64,000 nucleotides of DNA from positions 1 to 64,000 of the forward strand of contig JAOZSV010000002.1 of NCBI GenBank assembly GCA_029939505.1, read 5' to 3'. This document shows, in pieces, positions 1 to 10,334 of this stretch. Numbering within the stretch: the stretch's first letter is position 1; each line of letters begins with the position of its first letter. The position numbers were made by a program, and so were the translations under genes. This DNA is from Thiotrichaceae bacterium. GTDB taxonomy: Bacteria; Pseudomonadota; Gammaproteobacteria; Beggiatoales; Beggiatoaceae. The notes under the pieces are model-generated. The model had not been told where the DNA came from, ran no database searches, and saw nothing but the letters and a program-made list of their open reading frames with translations.

Positions 1-63
1 TTTCAAAAATCGGATTTCTTAAACATCTTGGAAACATAGTGCGTAACATCAGTTACCAGTTAA

Positions 64-630
64 TTAAACGTCCATTAATTCAGTTTCTTTTTCAGCTAAC
101 ACGGTATCAATTTTTTTGATAAATTGGTTCGTTAGTTTTTGGACATTTTCTTCAGCGCGATGTTCTTCATCTTTAGAAATATCTCCATCTTTCATTAATT
201 CTTTCAGATCATGATTGGCATCACGACGACTATTGCGAATGGCTACCCGTGCCCCTTCCGCTTCATGGCGCACGATTTTTACCAAATCACGACGACGCTC
301 TTCCGTCATAGCTGGCAAAGGTACACGCAATAAATTTCCAACATTGCTTGGATTTAGTCCTAAATCAGAATCTCGAATGGCTTTTTCTACCACCGCCACC
401 ATACTTTTTTCAAAAGGGGTCACGCCTAGCGTCCGTGAATCTAGCACGGTGATATTAGCTGTTTGGCTGATAGGAACTGTCGAGCCGTAATAAGGTATAG
501 TCAGATGATCGAGTAAAGAGGTATGAGCGCGTCCTGTCCGAATTTTAATTAATGAAGACTTCAGGGCATTAACACTTTTTTGCATTCGTTCATCAGCCTC
601 GTTTTCAATCATTTCAATCATTTCGTTCAT
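64..630 (-). CDS. frr: Ribosome recycling factor
   Basis: 188 aa ORF with typical RRF sequence ([39 protein letters not shown]); next to pyrH, tsf, rpsB. Confidence 0.98.
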   Translation of the reverse strand: MNEMIEMIENEADERMQKSVNALKSSLIKIRTGRAHTSLLDHLTIPYYGSTVPISQTANITVLDSRTLGVTPFEKSMVAVVEKAIRDSDLGLNPSNVGNLLRVPLPAMTEERRRDLVKIVRHEAEGARVAIRNSRRDANHDLKELMKDGDISKDEEHRAEENVQKLTNQFIKKIDTVLAEKETELMDV

Positions 631-1367
631 TTGGCTTCTCCATCATTGTCAATGAGCGTTCCTTCATCAAAACCTGCAATGGCACGGGATAATGCGCCCG
701 CCTTTCCAATGTTAAGAACTCGCAATGGCATGTTGTTATCCCGACATAAAACGACTGCTGTGGTATCCATCACACCTAATCCGAGTTGAATGACTTTATT
801 ATAACTTAATCGTGAAAAACGTTTAGCGGTTGGATTAGTCACAGGATCAGATGAATAAACGCCATCCACTTTGGTGGCTTTTATCATTAAATCGGCATTG
901 ATCTCAATAGCGCGTAAACTGGCTGCGGAATCTGTGGTAAAAAAAGGGTTGCCTGTGCCAGCAACAAAGATAACAATTCGTCCTTTTTCTAAGTGGCTGA
1001 TAGCGTGTCGCTGTGTGTAATGTTCACAAACGCTATTGATATTAATGGCTGACATCACGCTGGCTTTAATCCCTACTTTTTGTAGGGCATCTTGTAGGGC
1101 TAAACCATTGATTACTGTGGCTAACATGCCCATGTAATCAGCCGATACTTTATTTATACCTTTTGCTGTCAAGCCGGCACCGCGATAAATATTACCACCA
1201 CCGATAACTAAGCCTATTTGCACGCCAAGCTGCACAATGTCATGCAATTCGTTAGCAATGCGGGATAGGGTGTGAGTTTCTATACCAAAGTTAGCCTCAC
1301 CCATCAATACCTCGCCACTGAGTTTTAATAAGACGCGACGATAGGTATTCGTAACTTCTTTAGACAT
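627..1367 (-). CDS. pyrH: UMP kinase
   Basis: [14 protein letters not shown] ... [12 protein letters not shown] ... [20 protein letters not shown] motifs; operon context. Confidence 0.98.
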   Translation of the reverse strand: MSKEVTNTYRRVLLKLSGEVLMGEANFGIETHTLSRIANELHDIVQLGVQIGLVIGGGNIYRGAGLTAKGINKVSADYMGMLATVINGLALQDALQKVGIKASVMSAININSVCEHYTQRHAISHLEKGRIVIFVAGTGNPFFTTDSAASLRAIEINADLMIKATKVDGVYSSDPVTNPTAKRFSRLSYNKVIQLGLGVMDTTAVVLCRDNNMPLRVLNIGKAGALSRAIAGFDEGTLIDNDGEAK

Positions 1368-1435
1368 GGTTGAACTTTTTCAGTTTGATGCTAAATTTGA
1401 AGATAATTATTGTTCAGAAAAATAATTTCACTTAA

Positions 1436-1641
1436 AAACCTCAGAGGTTTTGAAAACCTCTGAGGTTTGGTTTCACAGCAATTTCACTTAAAAACCTCAG
1501 AGGTTTTGAAAACCTCTGAGGTTTGATTCCACAGCAATTTAACTTAAAAACCTCAGAGGTTTTGAAAACCTCTGAGGTTTGATTCCACAGCAATTTAACT
1601 TAAAAACCTCAGAGGTTTTCACTTAAAAACCTCAGAGGTTT
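1436..1641. repeat. Array of AAACCTCAGAGGTTTTGAAAACCTCTGAGGTTT palindromes (about 3 complete and 2 partial copies)
   Basis: Direct reading; units separated by (T)TCCACAGCAATTTAACTTAA-type spacers between pyrH and tsf. Confidence 0.95.
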
Positions 1642-1687
1642 GATTCCACTCCAATTTTTCAAAGCTAAAACGTTGGACGAAAAAATT

Positions 1688-2563
1688 TTAATCCTTTTTC
1701 ACTTGTTGCATGACTTCATCGGCAAAGTTTTCGCTTTTCTTTTCAATGCCTTCACCGACTTCAAAACGGTCAAAATGTACGACTGTCGCTTCTTTCGCTT
1801 TGAGCAATTTTTCCACTTTTTGATCAGGCTCTTTGACGAATGGTTGACCAAGTAGGGTCACTTCACCTAAAAATTTATTGATGCGACCACCGACCATTTT
1901 TTCAATGATATGAGCGGGCTTGCCACTGTTAGCGGCTTGTGCGGCGAAAATGTCCTTTTCTTTGTCAATAACCTCGGTGGGTACTTGATCAGGAGATATA
2001 CACAATGGGCGACTGGCAGCAATGTGCATAGCGATGTCTTTGGCTAATTCTGCATCACCACCGCGCATATCGACTAAAACACCAATTCGCGCACCATGTA
2101 AATACACGCCCAGGTTTTTTTGCGATTCCATCAAAGCAAAACGCCGCACATTGACGTTCTCACCAATTTTGGCAATTAAATCTTGACGAACATTCTCAAC
2201 GCTTTTGTCACTGTTAATGAAAGGGGCAGCCATCAAGGCTTCCAAATTGCTGGGGCATTCGCGTAAAACAGTTGCAGCCAGCGCGTCACAAAAACCTTTG
2301 AAGTCATCGGCTTTAGAAACAAAGTCTGTTTCACTGTTCACTTCTACCATTGCAGCATGGTTGCTGTCTTGCTGTATGACAATCAAACCTTCGGCAGCAA
2401 TTCTCCCTGCTTTTTTGGCGGCTTTGGCTTGACCCGATTTACGCATTGCTTCAATGGCGGCTTCAATATCGCCTCCACTTTCTACCAGTGCTTTTTTACA
2501 TTCCATCATGCCCGCACCAGTGCGTTCACGCAGCTCTTTAACCAATGCTGCTGTAATCTTCAT
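1688..2563 (-). CDS. tsf: Translation elongation factor Ts
   Basis: [26 protein letters not shown]; upstream rpsB. Confidence 0.98.
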   Translation of the reverse strand: MKITAALVKELRERTGAGMMECKKALVESGGDIEAAIEAMRKSGQAKAAKKAGRIAAEGLIVIQQDSNHAAMVEVNSETDFVSKADDFKGFCDALAATVLRECPSNLEALMAAPFINSDKSVENVRQDLIAKIGENVNVRRFALMESQKNLGVYLHGARIGVLVDMRGGDAELAKDIAMHIAASRPLCISPDQVPTEVIDKEKDIFAAQAANSGKPAHIIEKMVGGRINKFLGEVTLLGQPFVKEPDQKVEKLLKAKEATVVHFDRFEVGEGIEKKSENFADEVMQQVKKD

Positions 2564-2603
2564 TTTTTCAAAACCTCTTGTTTAGATTTGGGAAATCATT
2601 CGC

Positions 2604-3383
2604 CTACTTATTAGTTGTTTCGTCCTTATCCCCAGAATCAATATTTTCACCAACTTCTTCTACAAAATCATCTTCATCCGTGTTCGTGTCCATTTTTAAA
2701 GTCGCTTGATCAGCTTCAATAATGGCATCTGCTATCCCATTAACATATAATGTGATAGAACGAATTGCATCGTCGTTGCCCGGAATGATGTAATCAACAT
2801 TTTTAGGGCTATTGTTCGTATCTACAACACCAACGACGGGAATGCCCAGTTTAGTGGCTTCTTTAATGGCAATTTTTTCGTTGCCCACGTCAACAACAAA
2901 TAAGGCGTCGGGCAAGCCGTCCATATTTTTAATCCCGCCCAGGCTTCGCTCCAGTTTTTCCAATTCACGGGTCAGTGAAAGAGCCTCTTTTTTCGTGATG
3001 TGATACAATGTGCCATCTTGTGTGATCATCTCTATATCTTTGAGACGCTTGATTGAGGATTTGACCGTTTTATAATTGGTCAGCATACCTCCTAGCCAAC
3101 GACGATTGACGTAGGGCATATTACAGCGGAGGGCGGCTTCTTTAATAACTTCTTGTGAGGCACGTTTTGTACCGACAAATAAAATTTTGCCTTTTTTGGC
3201 TGCCAATTTACCTAAAAAATTCGCGGCATCATTATACATGGGCAGCGTAGATTCAAGGTTAATAATGTGAATCTTGTTGCGTTCCCCAAAAATATAGGGG
3301 GCCATTTGGGGATTCCAATAACGAGTTTGATGCCCAAAATGCACCCCTGCTTCTAGCATTTGACGCATAGAAATATTTGACAT
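2604..3383 (-). CDS. rpsB: 30S ribosomal protein S2
   Basis: [38 protein letters not shown]. Confidence 0.99.
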   Translation of the reverse strand: MSNISMRQMLEAGVHFGHQTRYWNPQMAPYIFGERNKIHIINLESTLPMYNDAANFLGKLAAKKGKILFVGTKRASQEVIKEAALRCNMPYVNRRWLGGMLTNYKTVKSSIKRLKDIEMITQDGTLYHITKKEALSLTRELEKLERSLGGIKNMDGLPDALFVVDVGNEKIAIKEATKLGIPVVGVVDTNNSPKNVDYIIPGNDDAIRSITLYVNGIADAIIEADQATLKMDTNTDEDDFVEEVGENIDSGDKDETTNK

Positions 3384-3726
3384 ATTCTAACTGACTCCAG
3401 TAGGGTTATTCCTCCATACACCCCATAGATTGACTTCTTTTTTTTGAGTTTGTTCAGAAAATTCTGTTTTTTAAACCTCAGTTTTTTTTAAACTAATATT
3501 CTAAAAAACGGAGAGAAGCACCCTTATCTATGTGACGGCGTATGTGTGAGATTACTTTTAATTGTAAATTATAGTAAGCCTCTTGCAAAACCGAGTTTCG
3601 AGCTTAGAAATCCGATTTTTGAAAAAATCGCTTAAAACTGGTGTGTTAGAGTTTTGCAAGAACCTCATCGTAAGAGAGATATTACACTATAATACCATAA
3701 AATATTTATCACAACAATTTATTGTC

Positions 3727-4518
3727 ATGTCGCCAATCTCTATAAAAACGAAAGAAGAAATTGAAAAAATGCGTATCGCTGGACGTTTGGCTGTTGACGT
3801 ATTGAATATGATCACACCTTATGTCAAAGCGGGTGTGAAGACTGAGGAGTTGGATCGTTTGTGCCATGATTATATCGTTAATGTGCAGCAAGCTTACCCT
3901 GCCCCTTTAAATTATAAGAATTTTCCTAAATCTATTTGTACTTCTATTAATCATCAGGTTTGTCATGCGGTTCCTGGGGAAAAGAAGTTAAAAAATGGGG
4001 ATATTATGAACATTGATATCACCGTTGTCAAAAATGGGTATCATGGTGATACGAGTCGAATGTTTATAATTGGCAAACCCAGTATCCGTGCTAAACGCCT
4101 TGTAGAGATTGCTTATGAATGTCTATGGATTGGCATACATCAAGTTAAGCCTGGGGTTGATTTAAGTGTTGTTGGTAAGGCTATTCAACGTTATGTGGAA
4201 TCAAAAAAATGTTCTGTTGTACAGGAATATTGTGGGCATGGGATAGGCTATAAGTTTCATGAAGAACCCGAGGTGTTACATTATTATGATCCTAAATCTA
4301 AGAAGAATAAGAATATTTTATTAAAACCAGGTATGACGTTTACTATTGAGCCAATGATTAATGCAGGTAAGCGGGAAATCAAATTATTGCCTGATCAATG
4401 GACAGTTGTTACAAAAGATCATAGTCTGTCGGCTCAATGGGAACATACCATTTTGGTGACGGAGGAGAGTTTTGAGGTATTGACTTTGGGTGAAGGTGAA
4501 GAGGTTTTTTGTCCTTAA
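3727..4518 (+). CDS. map: Type I methionine aminopeptidase (ORF-track start at 3583 extends into a repeat; start at 3727 preferred)
   Basis: IKTKEEIEKMRIAGRLAVDVLNMI ... HGDTSRMF ... EYCGHGIGYKFHEEPEVLHY. Confidence 0.95.
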   Translation: MSPISIKTKEEIEKMRIAGRLAVDVLNMITPYVKAGVKTEELDRLCHDYIVNVQQAYPAPLNYKNFPKSICTSINHQVCHAVPGEKKLKNGDIMNIDITVVKNGYHGDTSRMFIIGKPSIRAKRLVEIAYECLWIGIHQVKPGVDLSVVGKAIQRYVESKKCSVVQEYCGHGIGYKFHEEPEVLHYYDPKSKKNKNILLKPGMTFTIEPMINAGKREIKLLPDQWTVVTKDHSLSAQWEHTILVTEESFEVLTLGEGEEVFCP

Positions 4519-4580
4519 ACTTAAAGTAGAGACTCATTTTTTATGAACCTATTCGGCCCTATTCGTTTTTGAGCTTAGAA

Positions 4581-4624
4581 TTCGAGGCTAAAGTTTTTTC
4601 TTTAAAAAAAACTTTAGCCTCGAA
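4581..4624. repeat. TTCGAGGCTAAAG... palindrome (44 bp family)
   Basis: Perfect inverted repeat TTCGAGGCTAAAGTTTTTT/AAAAAACTTTAGCCTCGAA. Confidence 0.95.
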
Positions 4625-4703
4625 CCGATTTCTTAAACCTCGTGCTCAAAAACCCAGAATGCTTTTAGCCTTGAAATTGATTTCAAGGCTAACCGCTGAG
4701 TAG

Positions 4704-5285
4704 TTACGGCAAAATTTCAGTTATGCTGATTGCACCGCGTAAATCTCCTGCTTGATAACCTGTTGCTTTATCTTCAGGATATAACTTTTTGAGTTCATCC
4801 TGAATGTCTTGCTCAATTTCTGAACCATGACAAGTGAGACAGGGGGCGGAAACGCGAATCGCCTTCATGTAACGGAGTTGACGTTGCCCGTCTTTTTCAA
4901 TGATTTCGTGAAAATCAAGTGTTTTAGGCTTTTCGCCCTTTGCCTTGCGTTGTTCAAACTGTTCTAATACCGCTTTTTCCCAAGCATCAGGCGCATGATT
5001 GGCATTGCGTGGCTTCATACTGACTCGTTTTATGGAAAAGCCTTTTTTTTCCAATAATTTAGCGCTGATTTTAGGGGCTTCTGTGTGACACACTTCTACC
5101 CCTTTGATGGGACCACCCGCTTTTATAGCCGTTTTGAGTTCCGATTTTAAAGCACCACCCAGTTCTTTCATGGCACTGAGGTAAGTTGCTTTTTTGGCTT
5201 CGATGTCGATGTCATTTTTATCAGCCAGTACGATTGGACTACAAATCAGGCTAACTGCGGCAATACTGAGGGCAATATGCTTCAT
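4704..5285 (-). CDS. Signal-peptide protein with single CxxCH haem site (DUF3365 / Tll0287-like)
   Basis: N-terminal signal sequence; APCLTCHGSE motif; overall DUF3365-like layout. Confidence 0.75.
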   Translation of the reverse strand: MKHIALSIAAVSLICSPIVLADKNDIDIEAKKATYLSAMKELGGALKSELKTAIKAGGPIKGVEVCHTEAPKISAKLLEKKGFSIKRVSMKPRNANHAPDAWEKAVLEQFEQRKAKGEKPKTLDFHEIIEKDGQRQLRYMKAIRVSAPCLTCHGSEIEQDIQDELKKLYPEDKATGYQAGDLRGAISITEILP

Positions 5286-5324
5286 ATATTAATCTCTTTT
5301 TTAATTGAAAATGTTAGTCCAAAG

Positions 5325-5465
5325 CTAAAGCGTTGAACTCCAAAATACATAAACGCCCAAAGCTAAAGCGTTGGACTCCAAAATACGTCCAAAATATGCC
5401 CAAAGCTAAAGCGTTGAACTCCAAAATACGTCCAAAAACGCTCAAAACTTTAGCTTTGAACACAA
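5325..5465. repeat. CCAAAGCTAAAGCGTTGGACTCC repeats (several copies)
   Basis: Direct reading of repeated AAAGCTAAAGCGTTG(G/A)ACTCCAAAATA units. Confidence 0.9.
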
Positions 5466-5498
5466 AATAAGCATATAACAATTTAAACAATTTATCAA

Positions 5499-6245
5499 AT
5501 GGATGACGCACAATTACTCCGATACAGCCGCCAAATTTTATTACCCCAAGTTTCGTTAACTGGACAGGAAAAACTCCTACAATCAAAAGTGTTGATTGTT
5601 GGCTTGGGGGGGTTGGGTTCACCAGTCGCGATGTATTTGGCAGCGGCAGGTGTAGGGCATTTGGTACTTGCCGATTTTGATTATGTGGATTTATCCAATT
5701 TACAACGGCAAATAATACATTCATCAGCAGAATTAGGACAACATAAGTCGGTATCTGCTCAAAAAAAATTACAAGCACTTAATCCTAATGTACAAATAAC
5801 CCTTATTAAACAACGTATTAAAGAAAAAACATTAAAAGAGATTATGAGCGATGTTGATGTTGTTGTTGATTGTAGCGACAATTTTGCGACGCGCTTTGCT
5901 CTCAATGCTGCTTGTGTGCATTCAGGTGTCGCATTGGTTTCGGGGGCGGCATTACGTTGGGAAGGGCAAGTTGCCGTTTTTTTTCCTGCTGAAAAAAATA
6001 GCCCTTGTTATCGTTGTTTATATGATGACAATGATGAACAAACTGAAACGTGTAGTGAAGCAGGTATATTGGCTCCGCTAGTAGGAATTGTTGGTAGTAT
6101 TCAGGCTTCCGAAGTGATAAAAGTGTTATTAAATATTGGGGATTCTCTTTGTGGTAAATTATTGCTATTTTATGCTTACACTGGGAAGTGGCGTATTTTG
6201 AAATTACATAAAGACCCTACTTGTCCTGTGTGTACTTTGAAATAA
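5499..6245 (+). CDS. ThiF/MoeB/HesA family adenylyltransferase
   Basis: RYSRQILLPQVSLTGQEKL, GLGGLGSPVAMYLAAAGVG, CPVC zinc site. Confidence 0.93.
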   Translation: MDDAQLLRYSRQILLPQVSLTGQEKLLQSKVLIVGLGGLGSPVAMYLAAAGVGHLVLADFDYVDLSNLQRQIIHSSAELGQHKSVSAQKKLQALNPNVQITLIKQRIKEKTLKEIMSDVDVVVDCSDNFATRFALNAACVHSGVALVSGAALRWEGQVAVFFPAEKNSPCYRCLYDDNDEQTETCSEAGILAPLVGIVGSIQASEVIKVLLNIGDSLCGKLLLFYAYTGKWRILKLHKDPTCPVCTLK

Positions 6246-6292
6246 TTGTAACGACTCAGCCTTGAAATCAATTTCAAGGCTGAAAGTTCAAG

Positions 6293-6333
6293 TCGAGGCT
6301 AATGTTTTTTTGAAAAAAAAACATTAGCCTCGA
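6293..6333. repeat. TCGAGGCTAATG... palindrome
   Basis: Inverted repeat arms TCGAGGCTAATGTTTTTTT / AAAAAAACATTAGCCTCGA. Confidence 0.92.
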
Positions 6334-6641
6334 CTGTTAAAACAGACTCATTGGAAGAAAATTTAGCTGAGTCTGCTTTGGCTTTTAGCCTTGCAATTTC
6401 AAGGCTAACGGTAGTTACAAAAAACTTTAGATGCGAATGAAGAGTTAAAATAGGAGTCCAACGCTTTAGCTTTGGGCGGACTGACAAAGCTAAAACGTTG
6501 TACTCCAACAACAAAGCTAAAGCGTTTTCGAGGTTTTAGTTTTTTTTCAAAAAACTAAAACCTCGAACTCCATTTTAAAAAAATTCAACTCTTAATTCGC
6601 ATTTTAGCTTCAAACTGATAAAGGAATAATTGATAACTGAT

Positions 6642-6914
6642 ATGGCTATTACAATTAAATTTTTTGCGAGTTTGCGTGAACAGGTGGGAAAGAGCGAAGT
6701 TCAAATTGAACTTTCGAGGTTTAAGTTTTTTAAAGAAAAACTTAAACCTCGAACTGATTCATTGACTGTGGGAGAAGTGTGGGCGCAAGTTTGTGATAAT
6801 AGCCCTTTACCTATTCATATACTTATGGCGGTGAATAAGGAATATTCAAAACAAGATACGCGGGTGCAGGATGGCGACGAGGTTGCTTTTTTTCCGCCTG
6901 TGACTGGAGGCTGA
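6642..6914 (+). CDS. moaD: Molybdopterin synthase small subunit with in-frame palindromic repeat insertion
   Basis: MAITIKFFASLREQVGKSEV ... DGDEVAFFPPVTGG C-terminus; directly upstream of moaE; start 6642 preferred over 6630. Confidence 0.9.
   Translation: MAITIKFFASLREQVGKSEVQIELSRFKFFKEKLKPRTDSLTVGEVWAQVCDNSPLPIHILMAVNKEYSKQDTRVQDGDEVAFFPPVTGG
6713..6753. repeat. 41 bp palindrome inside moaD
   Basis: 18 bp perfect arms TTCGAGGTTTAAGTTTTT / AAAAACTTAAACCTCGAA, loop TAAAG. Confidence 0.97.
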
Positions 6915-6917
6915 AAT

Positions 6918-7340
6918 ATGAAAGTTGAAATCACCTCAAAAATATTTAACCCCTGGGAAGAATTACAAACCTATGAAAAAACATTAATTGCACAAGGAAA
7001 ATATGGCGCAGTAGCCACGTTTGTTGGTACAATGCGCGACTATAATGAAGGTGATATAGTGCAGGCGATGTTTTTAGAACATTATCCAGGTATGACGGAA
7101 AAGTATTTGCAGACGTTAAGTGAAACAGCCTTACAACGCTGGGATATTTTTGAGACGTTAATTATTCATAGGATAGGGGAGATAAAACCCGGGGAGACTA
7201 TAGTATTAGTTGCCACTTGGGCAGGGCATCGCGTTCCTGCTTTTGAAGCTTGTCGCTTTTTAATTGATGAATTGAAATCTCGTGCGCCCTTTTGGAAACA
7301 GGAAACTTTGAGTAATGGTGTACGTTGGTTGGATCAATGA
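6918..7340 (+). CDS. moaE: Molybdopterin synthase catalytic subunit
   Basis: GAVATFVGTMRDYNEGD, LEHYPGMTEKYL, HRIGEIKPGE. Confidence 0.96.
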   Translation: MKVEITSKIFNPWEELQTYEKTLIAQGKYGAVATFVGTMRDYNEGDIVQAMFLEHYPGMTEKYLQTLSETALQRWDIFETLIIHRIGEIKPGETIVLVATWAGHRVPAFEACRFLIDELKSRAPFWKQETLSNGVRWLDQ

Positions 7341-7432
7341 TGAATGGTGAATGATGAATGAACTTAATGGTGAACGATTGATTTAATTCATCATTCATCT
7401 TAATGTTCAAAATCCTTCTAAAACCGATGCAT

Positions 7433-7465
7433 AAACCTCAGAGGTTTTGAAAACCTCTGAGGTTT
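7433..7465. repeat. AAACCTCAGAGGTTTTGAAAACCTCTGAGGTTT palindrome
   Basis: Direct reading. Confidence 0.95.
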
Positions 7466-7489
7466 GAATTCAACTCTTTTTCTGAACGT

Positions 7490-7942
7490 CTATATTAGAC
7501 GTAACGCATCCTTAATCTGAGAAGGCGCAAACCCTCGATATTGTAAAAAACGGGCTTGTTTGGCAAATTCACGTTGTCCTTTTGGCAAATCTTCTCCAAA
7601 GCGTTTTTGCCGTGCATTACTGGCGAGTATTACCCAGCTAGTCTCGTTTGTCTCTAACACGTCTTTCACTAATTCTTCGGCAATACCGCGTTCTCGTAAT
7701 TCTTGTTGAATACGCAATAGTCCAAATCCTTTTTGAGTTCTCATGCGCACATAGCTTTCAGCAAAACGTTCATCACTTAATAAATTTCCCGCTTGCAATT
7801 GGCTTAATACGCTGTCAATCACCTCTTTTTCAAAACCTTTGCGTGTTAATTTTTGTTCTAATTCAAAACGGCTGTGTTCACGTATTGATAAATACTTGAT
7901 GGCACTTGAACGTGCTTGTGTAACTGAAGAAGGATTAATCAT
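7490..7942 (-). CDS. recX: Regulatory protein RecX
   Basis: LSIREHSRFELEQKLTRKGF ... LLSDERFAESYVRMR; adjacent to recA. Confidence 0.95.
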   Translation of the reverse strand: MINPSSVTQARSSAIKYLSIREHSRFELEQKLTRKGFEKEVIDSVLSQLQAGNLLSDERFAESYVRMRTQKGFGLLRIQQELRERGIAEELVKDVLETNETSWVILASNARQKRFGEDLPKGQREFAKQARFLQYRGFAPSQIKDALRLI

Positions 7943-7962
7943 GGTTCAGGTTGACACACCGT

Positions 7963-9018
7963 CTAAGATTTTTTGCTACGCTTCGATAAAGTCGTTTTCT
8001 CTACTTTAGGGGCGGGTTCAGATGTTGTTTTGAGTAGCAATTTATCACGGATTTGTTGCTCAATGGTTTTAGCCGATTCTTTGTTTTCTTTTAAGTAAGT
8101 GCGGACATTTTCCTTGCCCTGACCGATTTTATCACTTTTGTAGCTATACCATGCCCCAGCTTTATCAATGATATCGTGTTTGACTCCCAATTCAATCAGT
8201 TCACTTTCTCTGGAGATGCCCTCCCCATAGATAATGTCAAATATGGCTTCTCTAAATGGCGGAGCAACTTTGTTTTTAACGACTTTAACGCGGGTTTCAT
8301 TACCAATGATTTCATCGCCCCGTTTTAAGGCACCAATGCGCCGTATATCAAGGCGCACAGTAGAATAGAACTTGAGCGCGTTGCCGCCTGTTGTCGTTTC
8401 AGGTGAGCCAAACATCACGCCGATTTTCATGCGAATTTGGTTGATGAAAACGACTAAGGTATTGGTACGATTAATATTAGCCGTGAGTTTACGCAACGCT
8501 TGTGACATTAAACGCGCTTGTAATCCCATGTGTGAATCACCCATATTGCCTTCAATTTCTGCCTTTGGTGTCAGGGCAGCTACAGAGTCGATCACGACTA
8601 AATCAAATGTGCCAGATCGTACCAAAGTATCAGTGATTTCTAAAGCCTCTTCGCCGTCATTGGGTTGTGCTAAGTATAAGTCATCGATATTAACACCAAT
8701 ATTTTCTGCATACTTACTATCCAGGGCATGTTCAGCATCGACAAATGCAGCAACGCCGCCTTTTTTCTGAATTTCCGCGACGATTTGCAGCGTTAGAGTG
8801 GTTTTACCTGAGGCTTCTGGTCCAAAAACTTCAACAACACGTCCCATTGGTAAACCACCTACACCCAGAGCAATATCTAAACCTAATGAACCTGTTGAAA
8901 CGGTTTCAACATTAAGAGCTGCACCAACATCACCTAGTCGCATGACTGCGCCTTTACCAAATTGTTTTTCAATTTGCTTGAGTGTGGCCATCAAAGCTTG
9001 TTTTTTATTGTCTTCCAT
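7963..9018 (-). CDS. recA: Recombinase RecA
   Basis: [68 protein letters not shown]. Confidence 0.99.
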   Translation of the reverse strand: MEDNKKQALMATLKQIEKQFGKGAVMRLGDVGAALNVETVSTGSLGLDIALGVGGLPMGRVVEVFGPEASGKTTLTLQIVAEIQKKGGVAAFVDAEHALDSKYAENIGVNIDDLYLAQPNDGEEALEITDTLVRSGTFDLVVIDSVAALTPKAEIEGNMGDSHMGLQARLMSQALRKLTANINRTNTLVVFINQIRMKIGVMFGSPETTTGGNALKFYSTVRLDIRRIGALKRGDEIIGNETRVKVVKNKVAPPFREAIFDIIYGEGISRESELIELGVKHDIIDKAGAWYSYKSDKIGQGKENVRTYLKENKESAKTIEQQIRDKLLLKTTSEPAPKVEKTTLSKRSKKS

Positions 9019-9213
9019 CTATTAATTCCTCGCTTTTATTGGATAAATTAGACCTCTTTCCTAAATTTAATTAATCCTTTAAATTCAATGAGTTATAAAG
9101 ATATTTTGTTAATGATTGATTTTAAACATAAAACTTAATTTAATAGGAAAGAAGTCAAATATTATTTTAGCAAATGGTTAAATATTATGGTTAAATATTT
9201 TTGTTAGTCTATC

Positions 9214-9242
9214 TTGACAAATATAAAATAATGCATTATTAT
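9214..9242 (+). promoter_or_regulatory. Strong sigma70-like promoter with no protein-coding gene downstream
   Basis: TTGACA at 9214-9219, 17-nt spacer, TATTAT at 9237-9242. Confidence 0.5.
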
Positions 9243-9375
9243 ATGTTCAACACTGAAATAAATTACTAGAGCAATGGTTAATGATTTAACTATAAATTAG
9301 ATTTTTGAATGGGAAGTTTCACATTTTAAAGATTTATTGGTTCATTCACATTTGAACTAATGATTTTTTTGATGG

Positions 9376-9400
9376 AAAGTTTCTTTCAGGAACTTTTTTA
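9376..9400 (+). terminator. Candidate intrinsic terminator
   Basis: AAAGTTTC-TTTCA-GGAACTTT hairpin followed by T-run. Confidence 0.45.
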
Positions 9401-9548
9401 TAGTAGGTTTTTACCCTCTTTGGAATTTATAAAAGTAGAAAGCCTATCTTTGAATTATTAATTGGTATCATCAATGTTCATAAAATTTATTAGTGTTGCT
9501 CATATAGTTGAATGGGAAGGCGACTGAGCCGTGGTCCCTCTGAACCTG

Positions 9549-10334
9549 TCAGACCTTCCCCTCATATATTTTATTATCTATATAAAACTTTCCAGAAAAT
9601 TCTTTATTTTCTTTTATCGGAAAATGGGATTTGATGACAAAATTTTTTTGACCGATTTTCTGTAATCCGACAATATGCCAGTTATATTCACCATCTGTTT
9701 TGATTTGTCTCGCAAATATTAAATCACTTTCAAACTTTCCCTTCCTTCTCTTCCTTTTAATGGCACCCTGATTGAACACAAATCTTGGCTTGTCTAAAGT
9801 TTCAATAATCCACGAAAAAGTTTTAATCTTATGAATATCTCTTTTATGAAAATCTGGATTATGCTCTTTATAATCTTCTAAAAGCGTCGTTTCGTAAAAT
9901 ATATCGTCCATAAATTTGTCCAGATAGCCAGACTCATGAGGTTTATTTTTAATACCAATTAGATGAGGAAAATTTTTAAATTCAGATTTTATCTGAATTT
10001 GCCCATTTGAAAAAAAATCTGTAAAATCATAATAACCATTTTTTTTATCTTCTGCCTGTTGCAATATCAAATGACCATTTTTTTTATATTCTGCCAGTTT
10101 CAATATCAGTGGTTTTCTAATAAATTTATCTTTGAAGTAAAAAAATAATGCCTTGTAATTTAACAACTCTAGTTTTAGTGATTTTGGCGCTTGCATTTCA
10201 CCGATATATTGTTTAACTAACTCATCTTTGGCTTTTTTCAACTTATTGATTTCAGCTCTATGGATTGCTAGTTCCTCAAGTTTCCCATCGTAATATCTGA
10301 TTTTATCTTCAATAGAATTTTCTAAATTATTCAC
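9549..10334 (-). CDS. Hypothetical protein; C-terminal half possibly a barnase/EndoU-RelE-like (PBECR-type) nuclease fold
   Basis: 261 aa ORF; FPHLIGIK ... FSWIIETLDKPRFVF ... SDLIFARQI ... WHIVGL layout; family assignment is tentative. Confidence 0.6.
   Translation of the reverse strand: MNNLENSIEDKIRYYDGKLEELAIHRAEINKLKKAKDELVKQYIGEMQAPKSLKLELLNYKALFFYFKDKFIRKPLILKLAEYKKNGHLILQQAEDKKNGYYDFTDFFSNGQIQIKSEFKNFPHLIGIKNKPHESGYLDKFMDDIFYETTLLEDYKEHNPDFHKRDIHKIKTFSWIIETLDKPRFVFNQGAIKRKRRKGKFESDLIFARQIKTDGEYNWHIVGLQKIGQKNFVIKSHFPIKENKEFSGKFYIDNKIYEGKV
10032..10109 (-). repeat. Two tandem 39-bp copies inside the 9549-10334 CDS
   Basis: ATAACCATTTTTTTTATCTTCTGCCTGTTGCAATATCAA followed by ATGACCATTTTTTTTATATTCTGCCAGTTTCAATATCAG. 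Confidence 0.9.

Noticed and set aside
3583-3726. N-terminal extension MQNRVSSLEIRFLKKSLKTGVLEF... of Map
   Set aside because: Encoded by the TTGCAAAA/CCGATTTTT repeat; the conserved protein begins at 3727.
4377-4568. ORF track confusion: repeat-derived ORFs such as 5314-5778 (-), 6299-6514 (-) and 44377-44568 (+)
   Set aside because: Products like LEFNALALD or KALDSKIIPKRWTPKLFQS are translations of the GGAGTCCAACGC/AAAGCTAAAGCG repeats.
7648-7899. ORFs antisense to recX, recA, fabD, rpsB and similar genes
   Set aside because: Overlap strongly supported genes on the opposite strand and lack recognisable motifs.
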